Shown: positions 29,250-43,775, counted from the stretch's first letter. The stretch is DNA of 64,000 bases from Scylla paramamosain (GCF_035594125.1 NC_087151.1:21412636-21476635), one strand, 5' to 3'. Translations and numbers: made by a program. Notes: generated by a model from the letters alone, not told the origin.

Positions 29250-29577
29250 TTAGGTAGGCATGAAAGTGTTTTCTGTATCTGACTTATGTACTAGAGCTTT
29301 ATTTATTTACTTTATTTATTTATTTATTATTTATTATTTTTGTAAGTTAGCTTCGCATTGGCACAAATTATCGTCTTACACGTTTCCAGCAAGTAGAGAT
29401 GACTTGTGTAAGGAAAATACATACATAGTAATTGTAATTATGTTATTCCGTTAACAGTAATTGGAAATTCAGGTAGTTTGAATTCCTTCCAGTGAAAAAG
29501 AGAGAACATGGCTATTATTATTTTTATTATTCTTCATCCACATCTTATAATGATTATGATTGGTACTATTCTTGATA
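29250..29577. other. Apparently single-copy AT-rich sequence, no gene recognised
   Basis: Contains a TTTATTTATT stretch (about 29300-29340) and otherwise non-repetitive AT-rich DNA. No domain-bearing reading frame was seen. Confidence 0.55.
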
Positions 29578-29758
29578 TTGTTTTTCTTCTTTTCTTTTCT
29601 TCTTATTTTTCTTCTTCTTCTTTTTCTTCTTCTTCTTCTTCTTCTTCTTCTTCTTCTTCTTCTTCTTCTTCTTCTTCTTCTTCTTCTTCTTCTTCTTCTT
29701 CTTCTACTTCTTATTATTATTACTGTTTTATTATTATTATTATTGTTGTTGTTATTAA

Positions 29759-29805
<47 letters not shown>
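29578..29805. repeat. (CTT)n then (ATT)n compound microsatellite
   Basis: CTT triplets to about 29706, then TTA/ATT triplets to about 29805, abutting the next satellite block. Poly-Ser and poly-Leu frames across it are artefacts. Confidence 0.96.
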
Positions 29806-29806
<1 letters not shown>

Positions 29807-30905
29807 AAAAGCTTGGAATCTACAAAACAATACTGCCAAAAACGTGTCTTTTCAGTGTTTGTGAGCCTTTTGCGTACTGAAACGCTAAATCGAATGCCAA
29901 AAAAAAAAAAAATTATTGCGAAATAAAATAACATTACCAAAAACGTCTTTTTGAGATTCTTACCTACAACAAAAACGGCAAAATGCATGAAAAATACACT
30001 GTATGGGAAACGATACGATATTACAAGAAACATGTATTACAAGTGTTTCTGAATTTCTTAGGTACCAAAACGGTAAAACGCGTGAATATTTACTAGAAAA
30101 GAACAGCTTTGACAAATATATCTTTGTTATTTATTTATCTATTCTTTACGTTGTTTTGTATCAAAACGACAAAATGGATGCAAAACACTCCTTATGGAAA
30201 AACAAAAGGGCATTACGAGAAACGTGTGTTTTTGAGCTATTTAACTACCAAAACTCTAAAATGTGTTAATAGTACCCTATATGGTGAAACAAAACTACAT
30301 TATCAAAAACGCTTACTTTGAATGATTCTTTTTTTTTTTCACATTCTTAGGTACCAAAGGGACAAAATGCATTCAAAGCACTCTGTATGGGGAAATTAAA
30401 TGACATTACAAGAAACATTTCTTTAAAGTGTTTATGAGCTCGTTAGCCATAAAAATGCTATAATGCATGGAAAGCACTCTATATTGGAATACAAAAGCAC
30501 ATTACGAAAAGCGTGCCTTTTGAGTGGTTTTGAGCTTCTTATGTATCAAATCGCTAAAATACATACTAAACATCCATTGTGGAGAAACAGAATAGCATTA
30601 CCAAAAATGTGTGTTTATATGGTGAAACAAAACGACATTACCTGAAACGTGTATTATTGTTTTTGACCTTCTCAGGTACTAATATCCTAAAACGCGTAAA
30701 TAACAATCCATATGTAGAAACTGATCAACATTACCAAAAGCGTGTATTTAGGTATTTTTCACAATGTTAGGTACCAAAACTCCAAAATACCTATATACCC
30801 CATATAAAGTGATTTCACTTTATATGGGGAAAGGAAACGTTACCAGAAAAGTGTCTTTTTAGTGTTTTAGGCAACAAAACGCTAAAATAGTTAGAAAGCA
30901 CCCTA
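29806..30905 (+). repeat. Satellite array block, five-monomer type, forward
   Basis: Orientation is GGTACCAAAACGC again. Monomer set is as in 3335-8654 but on the other strand. It contains a perfect 14-bp-arm hairpin at 30798-30829 and is interrupted by copy J5. Confidence 0.85.
30798..30829. repeat. Perfect 14-bp inverted repeat
   Basis: CCCCATATAAAGTG, four-base spacer ATTT, then the exact reverse complement. The arms are the common CTATATGGGG region of two adjacent monomers meeting head to head, so it marks a small local inversion or fold-back. Confidence 0.7.
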
Positions 30906-33345
30906 GCAGCTGGGGGGGGGGAAGAAAAAAAAAAAAAACTGGCAGAGACGTCTCAGGACACCTAACTTCATAGAAGCTGTTTTAGCTAGATATGAGATGT
31001 GAAGTTTCCACTTCAGATTATAAGTAAAGGACAGACCGAGAATGTTCAGTGTAGAAGAGGGGACAGTTAAGTGTCACTGAAGAAGAGGGGATAGTTGTCT
31101 GCAAGGTTGTGTCGAGTTGATTGGAGGAATTTAGTTTTTGAGGCATTGAACAATACCAAGTTTGTTCTGCCCGAATCAGAAATTTTGAAAAAGATCAGTA
31201 GCCAGGCGTTCTGTGGCTTCCCTGCGTGAAACGTTTACGTCCTGAAGTGTTGGACGTCTATGAAAAGACGTGTAGAAGTGCAGGGTGGTATCATCAGCGT
31301 AGGAGAGGATAGGACAAGAAGTTTGGTTTAGAAGTTCATTGATGAATAATAAGGAGAGAGTGGGTGATAGGACAGAAACCTGAGGAACACCACTGTTAAT
31401 AGATTTAGGAGAAGAACAGTCACCATCTACCACAGCAGCAATAGAACGGTCAGAAAGGAAACTTGAGATGAAGTTACTGAGAGAAGTATAGAAGCCGTAG
31501 AAGGATAGTTTGAAATAAAAGCTTTGTGCCAAATTCTATAAAAAGCTTTTCATATATCCAAGGCAACAGCAAGAGTTTCACCAAAATTTCTAAAAGAGGA
31601 TGACCAAGACTCAGTAAAGAAAAACAGATCACCAGTAGAGCGGCCTTGACTGAACCCATACTGGCGAACAGATAGAAGGTTATTTAAGAATCTTCCTGTT
31701 CAAAAACTTTATATAGGCAGGGAATTAAAACAATACAATAAGACCGCAGTTTGAGGGATTAGAACAGTCACCCTTTTTAAGAACAGGCTGAATGTAGGCA
31801 AATTTCTAGCAAGAAGATGTTGTCAGACAGAGCTGATAGAGTTTGACTAGGCAAGGTGCAAGCACGGAGGCACAGTTTCGGAGAACAATAGGAGGGACCC
31901 CATCAGGTCCATAGGCCTTCTAAGGGTTTAGGCCAGCATGGAAAACATCATTGCGAAGAATTGCAATGTGAAGCATGACGTAGTCAGAGGATGGAAGAAA
32001 GGGAGGAACTAGCAATGAATCGTCCAAGGTATAGTTTTTAGTAAAGGTTTGAGCGAAGAGTTCAGCTTTAGAAATAGATGTGATAGCAGTGGTGCCATCC
32101 GGTTGAAATAAAGGAGGGAAAGAAGAAGAAGCAAAGTTATTTGAGATATTTTGGGCTAGATGGCAAAAGTCTCGAGAGGAGTTAGATTTTGAAAGATTTT
32201 GACACTTTCTGTTAATGAAGGAGTATTTTTGGGTAGTTGGAGAACAGACTTGGCATGGTTCCGGGCAGAAATATAAAGTGCATGAGATTCTGGTGATGGA
32301 AGGCTTAAGTACTTTTTGTGGGCCACCTATCTATCATGTATAGCACGAGAACAAGCTGTGTTAAACCAAGGTTTGGAAAGTTAGGTCGAGAATAAGATGG
32401 TTAAAAGTATGCCTCCATGACAGACACTATCACCTCTGTTATGCGCTCGGCACACAAAGATGGGTCTCTGACACGGAAGCAGTAGTCATTCCAAGGAAAA
32501 TCAGCAAAATACCTCCTCAGGTTTCCTAACTAGCAGAGGCAAAACGTCAGAGGCACCTTCGTTTAGGGGGATCTTCAGGAGAGATTGGAGCGATAGGACA
32601 AGATACAGATATGAGATTGTGATCGGAGGAGCCCAACGGAGAAGAGAGGGTGACAGCATATGGAGAAGGATTAGAGGTGAGGAAAAGGTCAAGAATGTTA
32701 GACGTATCTCCAAAACGGTCAGGAATACGAGTAGGGTGTTGCACCAATTGCTCTAGGTCGTGGAGGATAGCAAACTGAAGGCTAGTTCACCAGGATGGTC
32801 AGTGAAGGGAGAGGAAAACCAAAGCTGGTGGTGAACATTGATGTCTCCAAGAATGGAGATCTCTGGAAAAGGGAAGAGAGTCAGAATATGCTTCACTTTG
32901 GAAGTTAAGTAGTCAAAGAATTTCTTGTAGTCAGAGGAGTTAGGTGAGATTTATACAGCACAGCTGAATTTAGTTTGAAAGTGAAGTCTCTGAAGTCGTA
33001 GCCAGATGGTGGAAAACTCAGAAGATTCAAGAGCGTGGGCACGAGAGCAGGTTATGTCGTTTCGCACATAAACGCAACATCCAGCTTTGAATTGAAAATG
33101 AGGATAGTGAAAGTAGGAGGGCACAAAAAAAGGTCCTACTGTCACTTGCCTCAGATACCTGATTTTCAGTGATGAAAAGAAGATGAGGTTTAGAAGAGGA
33201 GAGGTGGTGTTCTACTGATTGAAAATTAGATCTTAGACCGCGAATGTTGCAGAAGTTAATGAAGAAAAAGTTGAGGGGGGTGTCAAGACACATAAGGTCA
33301 TTATCAGAAGAGCAGTTCGCCCTGGGGACATTTGTGGCTCCAAAA
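30906..33345 (-). mobile_element. Jockey-like LINE copy J5, truncated at both ends
   Basis: Minus-strand copy. Its 5' edge (33345) is near the start of the first frame (NVPRANCSSDNDLMCLDTP). The endonuclease blocks NFCNIRGLRSNF (about 33240), GDINVHH-like (about 32850) and SSDHNLISV (about 32610) are readable. Linker FNTACSR follows near 32360, then the reverse-transcriptase INSGVPQ-SVLSPTL block near 31380, SYADDTTLHF near 31290, and sequence beyond motif C to a CCCCCCCAGCTGCT stretch at 30906, where it stops without the 3' tail. Frameshifts are present throughout (for example near 31530). Array orientation is the same on both sides. Confidence 0.9.
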
Positions 33346-33643
33346 AACATATATTTTCAGTGTTCTCTGCTTGTTACATACAAAAATGCTAAGTTGCATG
33401 AAAAATAATGTATTTCGGAAATGAAATGATATTAAAAGAAATGTTTATTATTAATGTTCTTGACCTTCTTAAGTACCAAAAGGCTAAAACGCGTAAATAG
33501 CACTTTATATTGCGAAACAGAAAATTACCAAAAACGTTTGTTTTGAGCGCATTTTACTTTGTTAGATACCAAAACGCAAAAGAATATACAAAACACCTTA
33601 TACGGGGAAACGAAAAAAAATATTACGAGAAACGTGTATTTTG

Positions 33644-33891
<248 letters not shown>

Positions 33892-36330
33892 ATTTATTTT
33901 TTTTTAGGTACCAAAACTCTAAAACGCATGAATAACACACCAACTGAAAAAATAAAACTTTAGTAAAAAACGTTTATTTTGTGTTTTTTTTTTTTTTTTT
34001 TAATACGTTAGATACTAAAACGCCAAAATGCATGCTGTATATGGTGAACGAGATGACATGTGTCGTTTGAATGTTTTTGAGCGTGTTAGACACCAGAACA
34101 TTAAAAAAGCATGGAAACCACCCTATATGGAAACAAAACATTACCAAAAACGTTTCATTGGAGTGTTTAGACCTTCTTACGTACCAAAATACTAAAACGC
34201 ATGGAAAACATTCTAATGGAGAAACAGAATAACATTTCCAAAAATGTGTACTTTGAGTATTTTAACTTCTTAGGAACACAAACGTCCAAATGCATGAAAA
34301 ATACCCTCTATGATGAAACAAAACGATATTATCAGAAACGTGCTTTATGAGTGCTTCTTTTTAGAGTCTTAGATACCAAAATGCTAAAACGCGTGAATAT
34401 CATTTGATATAGAGAAACAGAACATTACGAAAAACGTGCATTTTGAGAGTATTTCACATTGTCAATAATCAAAACTCCAAAATGCATCAAAATCTCTCTA
34501 TATGAGGTAATGAAAACCAGAAACGTGTCTTTTGAGTGTTTTTGAAAATATTAGGCACGAAAACGTTACAAAGCATAGAAAACACCCTATATGGGAAGAG
34601 AAATCAAGAATAACAAAAACGTAGCTGATATGTTTTTAAGCTTCTTCCATACCAAAATACTCAGACGCATGCAAAACACCCTTTATGGTCAAACGGAATA
34701 ACATTACCGAAATCGTAAATTGAGTTTTTTTTTTTTTACTACTTACATAGAAAAACGCCTATATTGGGAAACGAAATGATATTAGCAGAAACGTGTATAA
34801 TGAGTATTTCTGAGCTTAAGTACCAAAACACTAAAACGTGTGAAAAAAAAAAAATATATATATATATATAGGGAGACACAGAACATTACCAAAATCGTGC
34901 GTTTTGGGTGTTTTTCACTTTATTAATTAACAAAACGCGAAACTGCTTACGAAGCAACTGATCTGAAGAAGCACAAAAAAAAAAAAAAAATTCTAAAAAC
35001 GTGTATTGTAAGTGTGTTTGAGCTCGTTAGATTCTAAAACGTCAAAATGAATTCAAACTACTCTATATGGGTAAACGAAAAGACATTATGAGAGACGTGC
35101 ATAATGAGTTTTTCTGAGCTTCTTTGGTACCCAAACACAAAAACGCTTGAATATTACTCTATATATAAAAGCAGAGCAACATTACAAAAAAGGTATATTT
35201 TGATTGTTTTTTTTCTCATTGTTAAGTACCAAAACGTTAAAAAGCATGCGAAGCATTCTATACAGGTAAACAATGCGGCATTACCAAAAAACGTGTCTTT
35301 TCAGTGTTTTTGAGCTTGTTACGTATAAAAACGCCAATATGCATGCAAAAAACCCTAAATACAAAATAAACCGATATTATAAGAAACGTGTATTATAAGT
35401 GTTTCTTAGCTTCTTTGGTACCAAAACGCTTAAACAGAACAAAATTACCAGGTACCAAAACACCAAATGCATGCAAAGTACCCTAGAAACGGAATTAAAA
35501 GACATTACGAGAAGCGTGTATTACGAGTGCTTTTGAACTTTTTAGGTACCAAAACTGTAAAACGCGTGAATAGCACTTTATATGGAAAAACACATCATCA
35601 TCAAAAACATATATTTTCATTTTTTTTTTTCAAATTGTTGGATACCAAAACGCCAAAATCCATGCAATGCACTATATTGAGGAAACGAAATGACATTACC
35701 AGAAAAGTGTCTTTTGAGTATCTTTGAGTGTGTTAGGTACGAAAATACTTAAAAATATGTAAAGCACCCTGCATTAAAATGGAAAACATAACCAAAAACG
35801 TATTTTTTTAATTTTTTTTTTAGCTTCTTCCGTATCGCAATACTAAACGCATGCAAAAGATCCTTTATGAGGAAACACAATAACATCAGTAAAAATGCAT
35901 GTTTCCAGTATTTTTTAACTTATTAGGTAGGGAAACATCAAAATGCGTGGATATTACTCTATATGATGAAATAAATGATATTATCAGAAACGTGTATGTA
36001 TGTTTTTGAGATTCTTTGGCACCAAGAGTAAAAAACGCGTAAATAATATTATATATGGAGAAACAGAACACCTTTACCAAAAACATGCATTTTGAGTTTT
36101 TTTTTTTATTGTTTTGACAATGTTAAGAATCAAAACGTCAAAATCCAGCACTGTATATGGGGAAGCGAAACGACATTACCAGAGACGTGTCTTTTTAGTG
36201 TTTTTTTTTTTTTCTTTTAGCGTGTTAGGCAGAAAACACTAAAATCCATGGAAAGCACCCTATATTGGAATACAAAACAATATTTTCAAAAAAGTTTATT
36301 TTCATTGATGAGAAGCTTCTTACGTAGTGG

Positions 36331-36800
36331 TATCAAAACGCCAAAATGCTTGTAAGGCCTCCTATATGGGGAAACGAAAAGACATTACCACAAACGTGTC
36401 TTTTACGTGTTTAAGAGCGAGCTAGGCAACACGATAAAAAGCATGGAGGGTACATCCTTTGGAAAAAAAAAAAAAAACAGTATTACCAAAAACGTCTCCT
36501 TTTAGTGTTTTCAAAAATGTATGCAAAAAAAAAAAAATCTCGATGGAGAAACAGTATAACTTCACTATCAAAACGCCAAAATACTTGTAAACCCTTCTAT
36601 ATGGGGAAACGAAAAGACATTACCACAAACGTGTCTTTTACGTGTTTAAGAGCGAGCTAGGCAACAACACAATAAAAAGCATGGAGAGTACACTCTTTGA
36701 GAATACAAAACAGCATTACAAAAAAACGTGTCTTTTTAGTGTTTTCAAAAATGTATACAAAATAAAAAAAAAAAAAACTCTATGGAGAAACGGTATAACT
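36331..36800 (+). repeat. Local tandem duplication, period about 235 bp
   Basis: A segment of about 2.5 monomers starting TATCAAAACGCC at 36331 is repeated at 36566 with only a few differences (shared GACATTACCACAAACGTGTC and GTGTTTAAGAGCGAGCTAG words). This similarity is far higher than between ordinary neighbouring monomers. Confidence 0.8.
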
Positions 36801-39800
36801 TCACAAGAAGCGTGTATTTTGAGTATTTTTGAGCTAGTTACGTACAAAAACGCCAAAATGAATGCAACTAACCCTATATGGGAAAACGAAAAAAAAATAA
36901 AACACTAGAAACGTGTATTATGAGTTTTTTTTTTAGCTCCTTAGGTGCTATATTGCTAAAACATATTAATATACTTCATATCGAGAAACAGAAGAACATT
37001 AACAAAAACGTGTATTTTTTTAGTGTTTTTCACATTTTTATGTATCAATACACAAAAAAGCATGCAAAGTTCCCTATATGGATAAAGGAAAGAACATTAC
37101 CAGAAACGTCTCTTCTGACTGTTTTACAGTGTTGTAGTCATCAAAACCCTAAAAAAAAAAAAAAAAACATGGAAATCGCCGCATATGGGAATACAAAACA
37201 TTACGAGAAAAGTGTCTTTTGAGTGTTTTTGAACTTATTACTTACCAAAACGCTAAAACTGATGCAAAACACACTTTGTAGAGAAAAATAGAATAATATT
37301 ACCAAAAAAAGCATATTTAGTGTTTTTGAGCTTTCTACGTACAAGAACGCCAAAATGCCTGCAAAGTACCCTGAATGGGGAAATAAGAAAACATTACAAG
37401 AAACATGTATTATGAGTATTTTTGGGCTTCTTAGGAACCGAAACCCGAAAACGTATAAATAACACTCTTATATGGAGCAAAAAAACATTACCAATAACGT
37501 GTATTTTGAAATTGTTTCATATTGTTTGGTAATATAACGCAAAAATGCATGAAAAGCAACCTATATGGGGAAAAAAATATATATTTCCAGAAACGTTTTT
37601 TTTGAGTGATTATGAGTGTGTTGGGCAGCGAAAACGCTAAAAAGCATCAAAACCATCCTATATGGGAAAAGAAAACAATATTACTAAAAACGTGTCTTTT
37701 AAGTATTTTTCAGCTACTTACGTACCAAAACACTAAAACGCATGCAAAAAAAAAAAAAAAACTTTTATGGAGAAACAATAACATTACAAAAAATAAACAT
37801 TTTGAGACGTTTTAAGCTTTTAAGAAACTAAAACTCGAAAACTCTGTATGGAGAATCAGAACAACATTACCAAAAACGTGTGTTTTTGATTGTATCTCAC
37901 ATTGTTAGGAAACAAAAAAGCCAAAATCAGTGAAAAGCACCCTATATGGAGTAAGGAAACCAGGTTTACAAAAAAAAAACTTCTGTTGTGTGTTGATGAG
38001 CGTGCTGGCACCAAAACACTGAAAAACATGAAAGCAATGTGCATGAAAAAAGAAAACATTTTTTTCAAAATTGTTTCGTTTTTTTAATGTTTTTGAGCTA
38101 CTTACGGAAAAACGTAAAAACGCGTGCAAAACACCCTTAATGCAAAAATGGAATAAAATAACGAAAAACAAGGTTTCGAGGGTTTTTGTGCTTGTTACGT
38201 ATAAAAAAAAAGACAAAATGCACAGAAATTACCAACTATGGGGAAAGGAAAAGACATTAGTTGAAATATGTATTATAATTGTTTTCGAGCTTCATAGGTA
38301 GCAAAACGATAACGATCAAAACTCTATATGGAGAAGCAGAATAACATTACGAAAAAAGTTTTTTTGATCTTAGTTACTAAAACGCTAAAACGCATGAATC
38401 TCTATATAGAGAAACAAAAGAGCATTACCAAAAAACGTAAACTTTGAGTGTATTTCACATTGTCAAGTACCAAAAAACTAAAATGCATGCAAAGCACCCC
38501 ATATGAGGAAATGGAACGGAATTTCCAGAAACGTGTATTTTGAGTTTTAATAAGCGTGCTAGGCATCTAAACGATGTAAAAATAAATAAACAAATAAATA
38601 AATAAATGGAAAACACCCCATATGGGAAAACAAAACAATATTCTAACCTACTTATATACCAAAACGCTGAAAAGCATGCAAAACTTTTTATGGAGAAACA
38701 TTATAACTTTACCAAATACATATATTTTCAATGTTTTTGAGCTTGCTACGTGCAAAAATTACAAAATGCATGAAAACCACTCTATATGGTGAAACGAGAA
38801 CAAGAAACGTGTATTCTGAGAGTTTTGAGCTTCTTAGTTATCAAAATGGTAAAACGCTTGAATAGCACTTTATATCGAGAAACAATAACATTACCAAAAA
38901 CGTGTATTTTGAGTGTTTTCCCATTATTAGGTACCAAAACGCCAAAATGCTTGCAAAGCCAACGAAATGAAATGACAAACAACTTTACAAAAAAGTGTCT
39001 TTTGAATGCACTTTATGGAGAAACGGAGTAACAATACCAAAAACAAGTATTTTTGCATGTGTTTCAGCTTGTTACGTACAAAAACTCCAAAATGCGTCCA
39101 AAATACCTTGTAAGAGGAAACGAAAAGACATTACCAGAAACGTGTATTATGGGTGTTTTTGAGCTACATAGGTATCTAAACAATGAAACCGATAGCATTC
39201 TATATGGAGAAACACAATACCATGACCAAATACGTGCATTTTGAGTATATTTCACGGGTATCAAGACCCTAAAATGCATACAAAGGATCCTGTATGGGAA
39301 AAGGAAACGAGATTTTCAGAAACGTGTCTTTAGAGGGTTTTATGAGCGTTGTAGGCACCAAAACGAAAAAAAAAATAATGGAAAGCATCGTATATGGTAA
39401 AAGAAAACAATATTACCGAAAACATCTCTTTTTAATGTTTTTAAACTAGATATGTATTAAAACGCTGTAAACCATGTAAAAAAATTCATGAAGAAACAGC
39501 ATAACTTTATAAAAAACGTGTATTTCTAGTTTTTTTTGAGCATGTTACGTAGAAAAATGTATGGAAGCTACTTATAGGGGGAAACGAAACGATATTCCAA
39601 GAAACATATCTTTTGCGTGTTTTTATGCATGTTAGGCACCAAAACGCAAAAAATAAAAATAAAAAACAACTCAAAAATGCATGCAAAATACCCTATATGA
39701 GTAAACGAAAACACATTACAAGAAAAGTATATTATAAGTGTTTTCGAGCTTTTTTATTACCAAACCCCTAAAACACATGAATAGCTCTCTATATGGAGAG

Positions 39801-40426
39801 AAAAAAAAAAAAAACTTTACCAGAAACTTGTATTTTGTGTGAATTCGCAATGATAGATGCCAAAACACCTTATGTGTGCAGAGGAAACGAGATTTCCAGG
39901 AACGTGTCTTTTTCGTGTTTATGAGCGTACTAGGCACCACTGAAACACTAAAAAGCATGAAAAGCATCCTATGTGGGAAAACAAAATAACATTACCAAAA
40001 ACGTCCCTTTTCAGTGTTTTTGAGCTGTTTATGTACCAGAACACTAAAATGCATGCAAAACACCTTTTATGGAAAAACTAAAAAAAAAAACATTACTCAA
40101 AACAAAACGTCGAAATGCATGGAAGGTACCCTGTATGGAGAAACGAAAAGACATTACAAGAAACATGTACTATGAGTGTTTTTGAACTTAGGAATCAAAA
40201 CGCTAAAACGTATGAATAGCTCTCTATAAGGAGAAACAGAGCATTACCAAAAAGGTGAATTTTAAATGTTTTTCACATTAGTAGGCACAAAAACGCCAAA
40301 ATGCATGTAAAACCCCCTCTATGGGAAAACGATGCGCCATTGAAAAAAACAAGTCTTTTTGAGTGTTTTTCAGTCTTAGGCATAAAAAAAAAGCTTTAAA
40401 GCATGGAATTCATCCTATATGGGTAT

Positions 40427-43024
40427 AGGAGGGGGCAGTAGACACCTGCCGAAACGATAATTACTCCCAGTGAGGTCTAAAGCACTGTTCAGGGGGTGCT
40501 GTGAACTTATCATTAAACCCAGCTGTGACCTCACTGAACGTTTCCCTTTGTGTCTCACAACACAAGGGGGCAGTCACAGCCTGCCCTCTAGAGACAACTC
40601 TCTTCCTCCACACAAAGCTACAAGCACCTAATAACACACACACCCTTCACTCAAAAATTTTAAAATCATCATGGCGACTCCTACACCAGCCTCGGAGTCC
40701 CCATCTGCGAAGGGGACAATAAATGTCCCTAGGTCGGACTGCCGTTCTGTCGACGACCCTAAGTGTCTTGACACCCCCCTCAACTTTTTCTTCATTAACT
40801 TCTGCAACATTCGCGGTCTAAGATCTAATTTTTAATCTGTAGAACACCACCTCTCCTCTTCTAAACCTCATCTTCTTTTCCTCACTGAAACTCAGGTGTC
40901 TGAGGCAACTGACAGTAGCCCCTTTTCTGTTCCCTCCTACTTTCTCTATCCTCATTTTCGATCCAAAGCTGGATGCTGCGTTTATGTGCGCAATGACTTA
41001 ACCTGCTCTCGTGCCCACGCTCTTGAATCTTCCGAGTTTTCCACCATCTAACTACGACTACAGAGTCACTCTCATACTAAATTTATCTGTGCTGTATACC
41101 TCTCACCTAACTCCTCTGACTATAAGAAATTCTTTGACTACTTAACTTTCAAAGTGGAGCACCCTCTTCCCTCTTGCGGAGATATCCATTCTTGGAGACT
41201 TCAGTGTTCACCACCAGCTTTGGCTTTCCTCTCCCTTCACTGACCATCCTGGTGAACTAGCCTACAACTTTGCTATCCTCCATGACCTAGAGCAATTGGT
41301 GCAACAGCCTACTCGTATTCCTGACCGTCTTGGAGATACGCCCAACATTCTTGACCTTTTCCTGACCTTATGCTTATGCTGTCACCCTTCCTGATCCTTC
41401 TGCTTATGCTGTTACCTTTTCTTCCTCGTTGGGCTCCTCCGATCACAATCTCATATCTCTATCTTGTCCTATCACTCCAATCGCTCCACAGGATCCCCCA
41501 AAGCGAAGGTGCCTCTAGCGTTTTGTCTCTGCTAGTTATTGGAACCTGAGGAGGTATTTTGCTGATTTTCCTTTGAATGACTACTGCTTCCGTGTCAGAG
41601 ACCCGTTTTTGTGTGCTAAAGGTTTGTGTACAAAGGTGATAGTGTCTGGCATGGAGCCATACATTCCTCACTCTTTTTCTCATCCTAATTCTTCTAAACC
41701 TTGGTTTAACACAGCTTGTTCTCGTGCTATACATGATAGAGAGGTGGCCCACAAAAGGTACTTAAGCCTTCCATCACCAGAATCTCATGCACTTTATATT
41801 TCTGCCTTGAACTATGCCAAGTCTGTTCTCCAACTAGCCAAAAACTCCTTCATTAACAGAAAATGTCAAAACCTTTCAAGATCTAACTCCCCTCGTGATT
41901 TCTGGCATCTAGCCAAAAAATATCTCCAATAACTTTGCTTCTTCTTCTTTCCCTACTCTATTTCAACCAGATGGCACCACTGCTATCACATCTATTTCTA
42001 AAGCTGAACTCTTTGCTCAAACCTTTGCTAAAAACTCTACCTTGGACGATTATGGGCCTGTTGTTCCATCTCCTCCTCCCTCTGACTACTTCATGCCACC
42101 TATTAAAATTCTTCGCAATGATGTTTTCCATGCCCTCGCTGGCCTAAACCCTCGGAAGGATTATGGACCTGATGGGGTCCCTCCTATTGTTCTCCGAAAC
42201 TGTGCCTCCGTGCTTGCACCTTGCCTAGTCAAACTCTTTCAGCTCTGTCTGTCAACATTTACCTTTCCTTCTTGCTGGAAGTTTGAATACATTCAACCTG
42301 TTCCAAAAAAGGGTGACCGTTCTAATCCCTCAAACTACCGTCCTATTGCTTTAATTTCCTCACTATCTAAACATTTTGAATCTATCCTCAACAGGAAGAT
42401 TCTTAAACATCTATCACTTCACAACCTTCTATCTGATCGCCAGTATGGGTTCCGTCAAGGGCTCTCTACTGGTAATCATCTGGCTTTCAAAACTGAGTCT
42501 TGGTCATCCTCTTTTAGAGATTTTGGTGAAACTTTTGCTGTTGCCTTGGACATATCAAAAGCTTTTGATAGAGTCTGGCACAAAGCTTTGATTTCCAAAC
42601 TACCCTCGTACGGTTTCTATCGTTCTCTCTGTAACTTCATCTCAAGTTTCCTTTCTGACCGTTCTACGAGTATTGCTGCTGTGTTACACGGTCACTGTTC
42701 TTCTCCTAGATCTATTAACAGTGGTGTTCCTCAAGGTTCTGTCCTGTCACCCACTCTCTTCTTATTATTCATTAATGATCTTTATTATTATCATATATTT
42801 TATTTTATTATTATATATATATTTTATTATATATATATTTTATTATTATATATTATTCATTAATGATCTTCTAAACCAAACTTCTTGTCCTATCCACTAG
42901 AACGCTGATGATACCACCCTGCACTTTTCCACGTCTTTTCATAAACGTCCAACCCTTCAGGAGGTAAACATATCACGCAGGGAAGCCACAGAACGCAAAC
43001 TTGGTATTGTTCAATGCCTCAAAA
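40427..43024 (+). mobile_element. Jockey-like LINE copy J6, 5' end kept, 3' end missing
   Basis: Plus-strand copy with the full leader (40427-40670), ATG at 40671 (MATPTPAS), endonuclease blocks NFCNIRGLRSNF, GDFSVHH (Asn changed to Ser in the GDFN motif, near 41200) and SSDHNLIS near 41440. The linker FNTACSRAIHD lies near 41710. The longest open stretch, 42042-42863, covers most of the reverse transcriptase: YGPDGVPP, PVPKKGDRSNPSNYRPIA, QYGFRQG, ALDISKAFDRVWH (motif A) and INSGVPQGSVLSP (motif B). A 69-bp AT-rich insertion follows FIND. Beyond it the motif-C tyrosine region reads as a TAG before NADDTT. Early stop codons (one just after LRSNF) and a deletion near 42990 complete the inactivation. 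The 3' end is absent. Confidence 0.92.
42763..42869. repeat. 69-bp AT-rich insertion flanked by a 19-bp direct repeat in J6
   Basis: TATTATTCATTAATGATCT occurs at 42763-42781 and again at 42851-42869. Between them are TTATTATTATCATATA-like and ATATATATTTTATT words. The repeat is part of the normal element (the FINDL codons), so the element was duplicated around the insert. This resembles either a target-site duplication or slippage. Confidence 0.75.
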
Positions 43025-43775
43025 ACGTAAATGGCATACAAAACACACTTTATGAAACGCTAAAATGCATGCAAAATACCACATGTGGAAACAAAAAGAC
43101 ATTACGAGAAACACGTATTACTCCTATGAGAGTTTTTGAGCTTCTTAGGTAACAAAACGCTAAAAGGCACGAATAGTATGTTATATTGAGAAACAGAACC
43201 ACTTTACCAAACACGTGTATTTTGAGTGTATTTAACATTGTAAGGTACTAAAAAGCAAAAAATGCATGCAAAGCACCCTCTAATGTGAAAGGAAACTAGA
43301 TTTCAAGAAACGAGTCTTTTCAGTGTAAGCGTGTAAGGCACCAAAACGCTAAAAAGCATCTAAAACACCCTATATGGAAAGAAAAAGAAAATTACCAAAA
43401 TAGTGTATTTTCAGTGTTTTTGAACTACTTACGTACCAAACCGCTAAAACGCATGCAGATCACTCTATATGAAGTAAGACTATAACATTACCAAAAACAG
43501 GTATTTTGTATGTTTTTTTTTGTTTTTTTAAGCTAGTTATGTACAAAAACGTCAAAAACGTACTTTTATATGAGGAACCGAAAAGACATTACAAGAAACG
43601 TCCATTTTGAGTGTTTTTGAGCTTCTTAGGTAATAAAACACGAAAACGCATGAGTAACATTCTATATGTAAAAAAAATAATAAAAGGAAAACAGAACATT
43701 TCCAGAACCGTTTAATTTAAGTGTATTTCTCTTTGTTAGATACCAAAATGCCAAAATGCATGCAAAGAACACGTT
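43025..43775 (+). repeat. Satellite array block, five-monomer type, forward
   Basis: Forward monomers between copy J6 and a short inverted segment. Confidence 0.85.
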
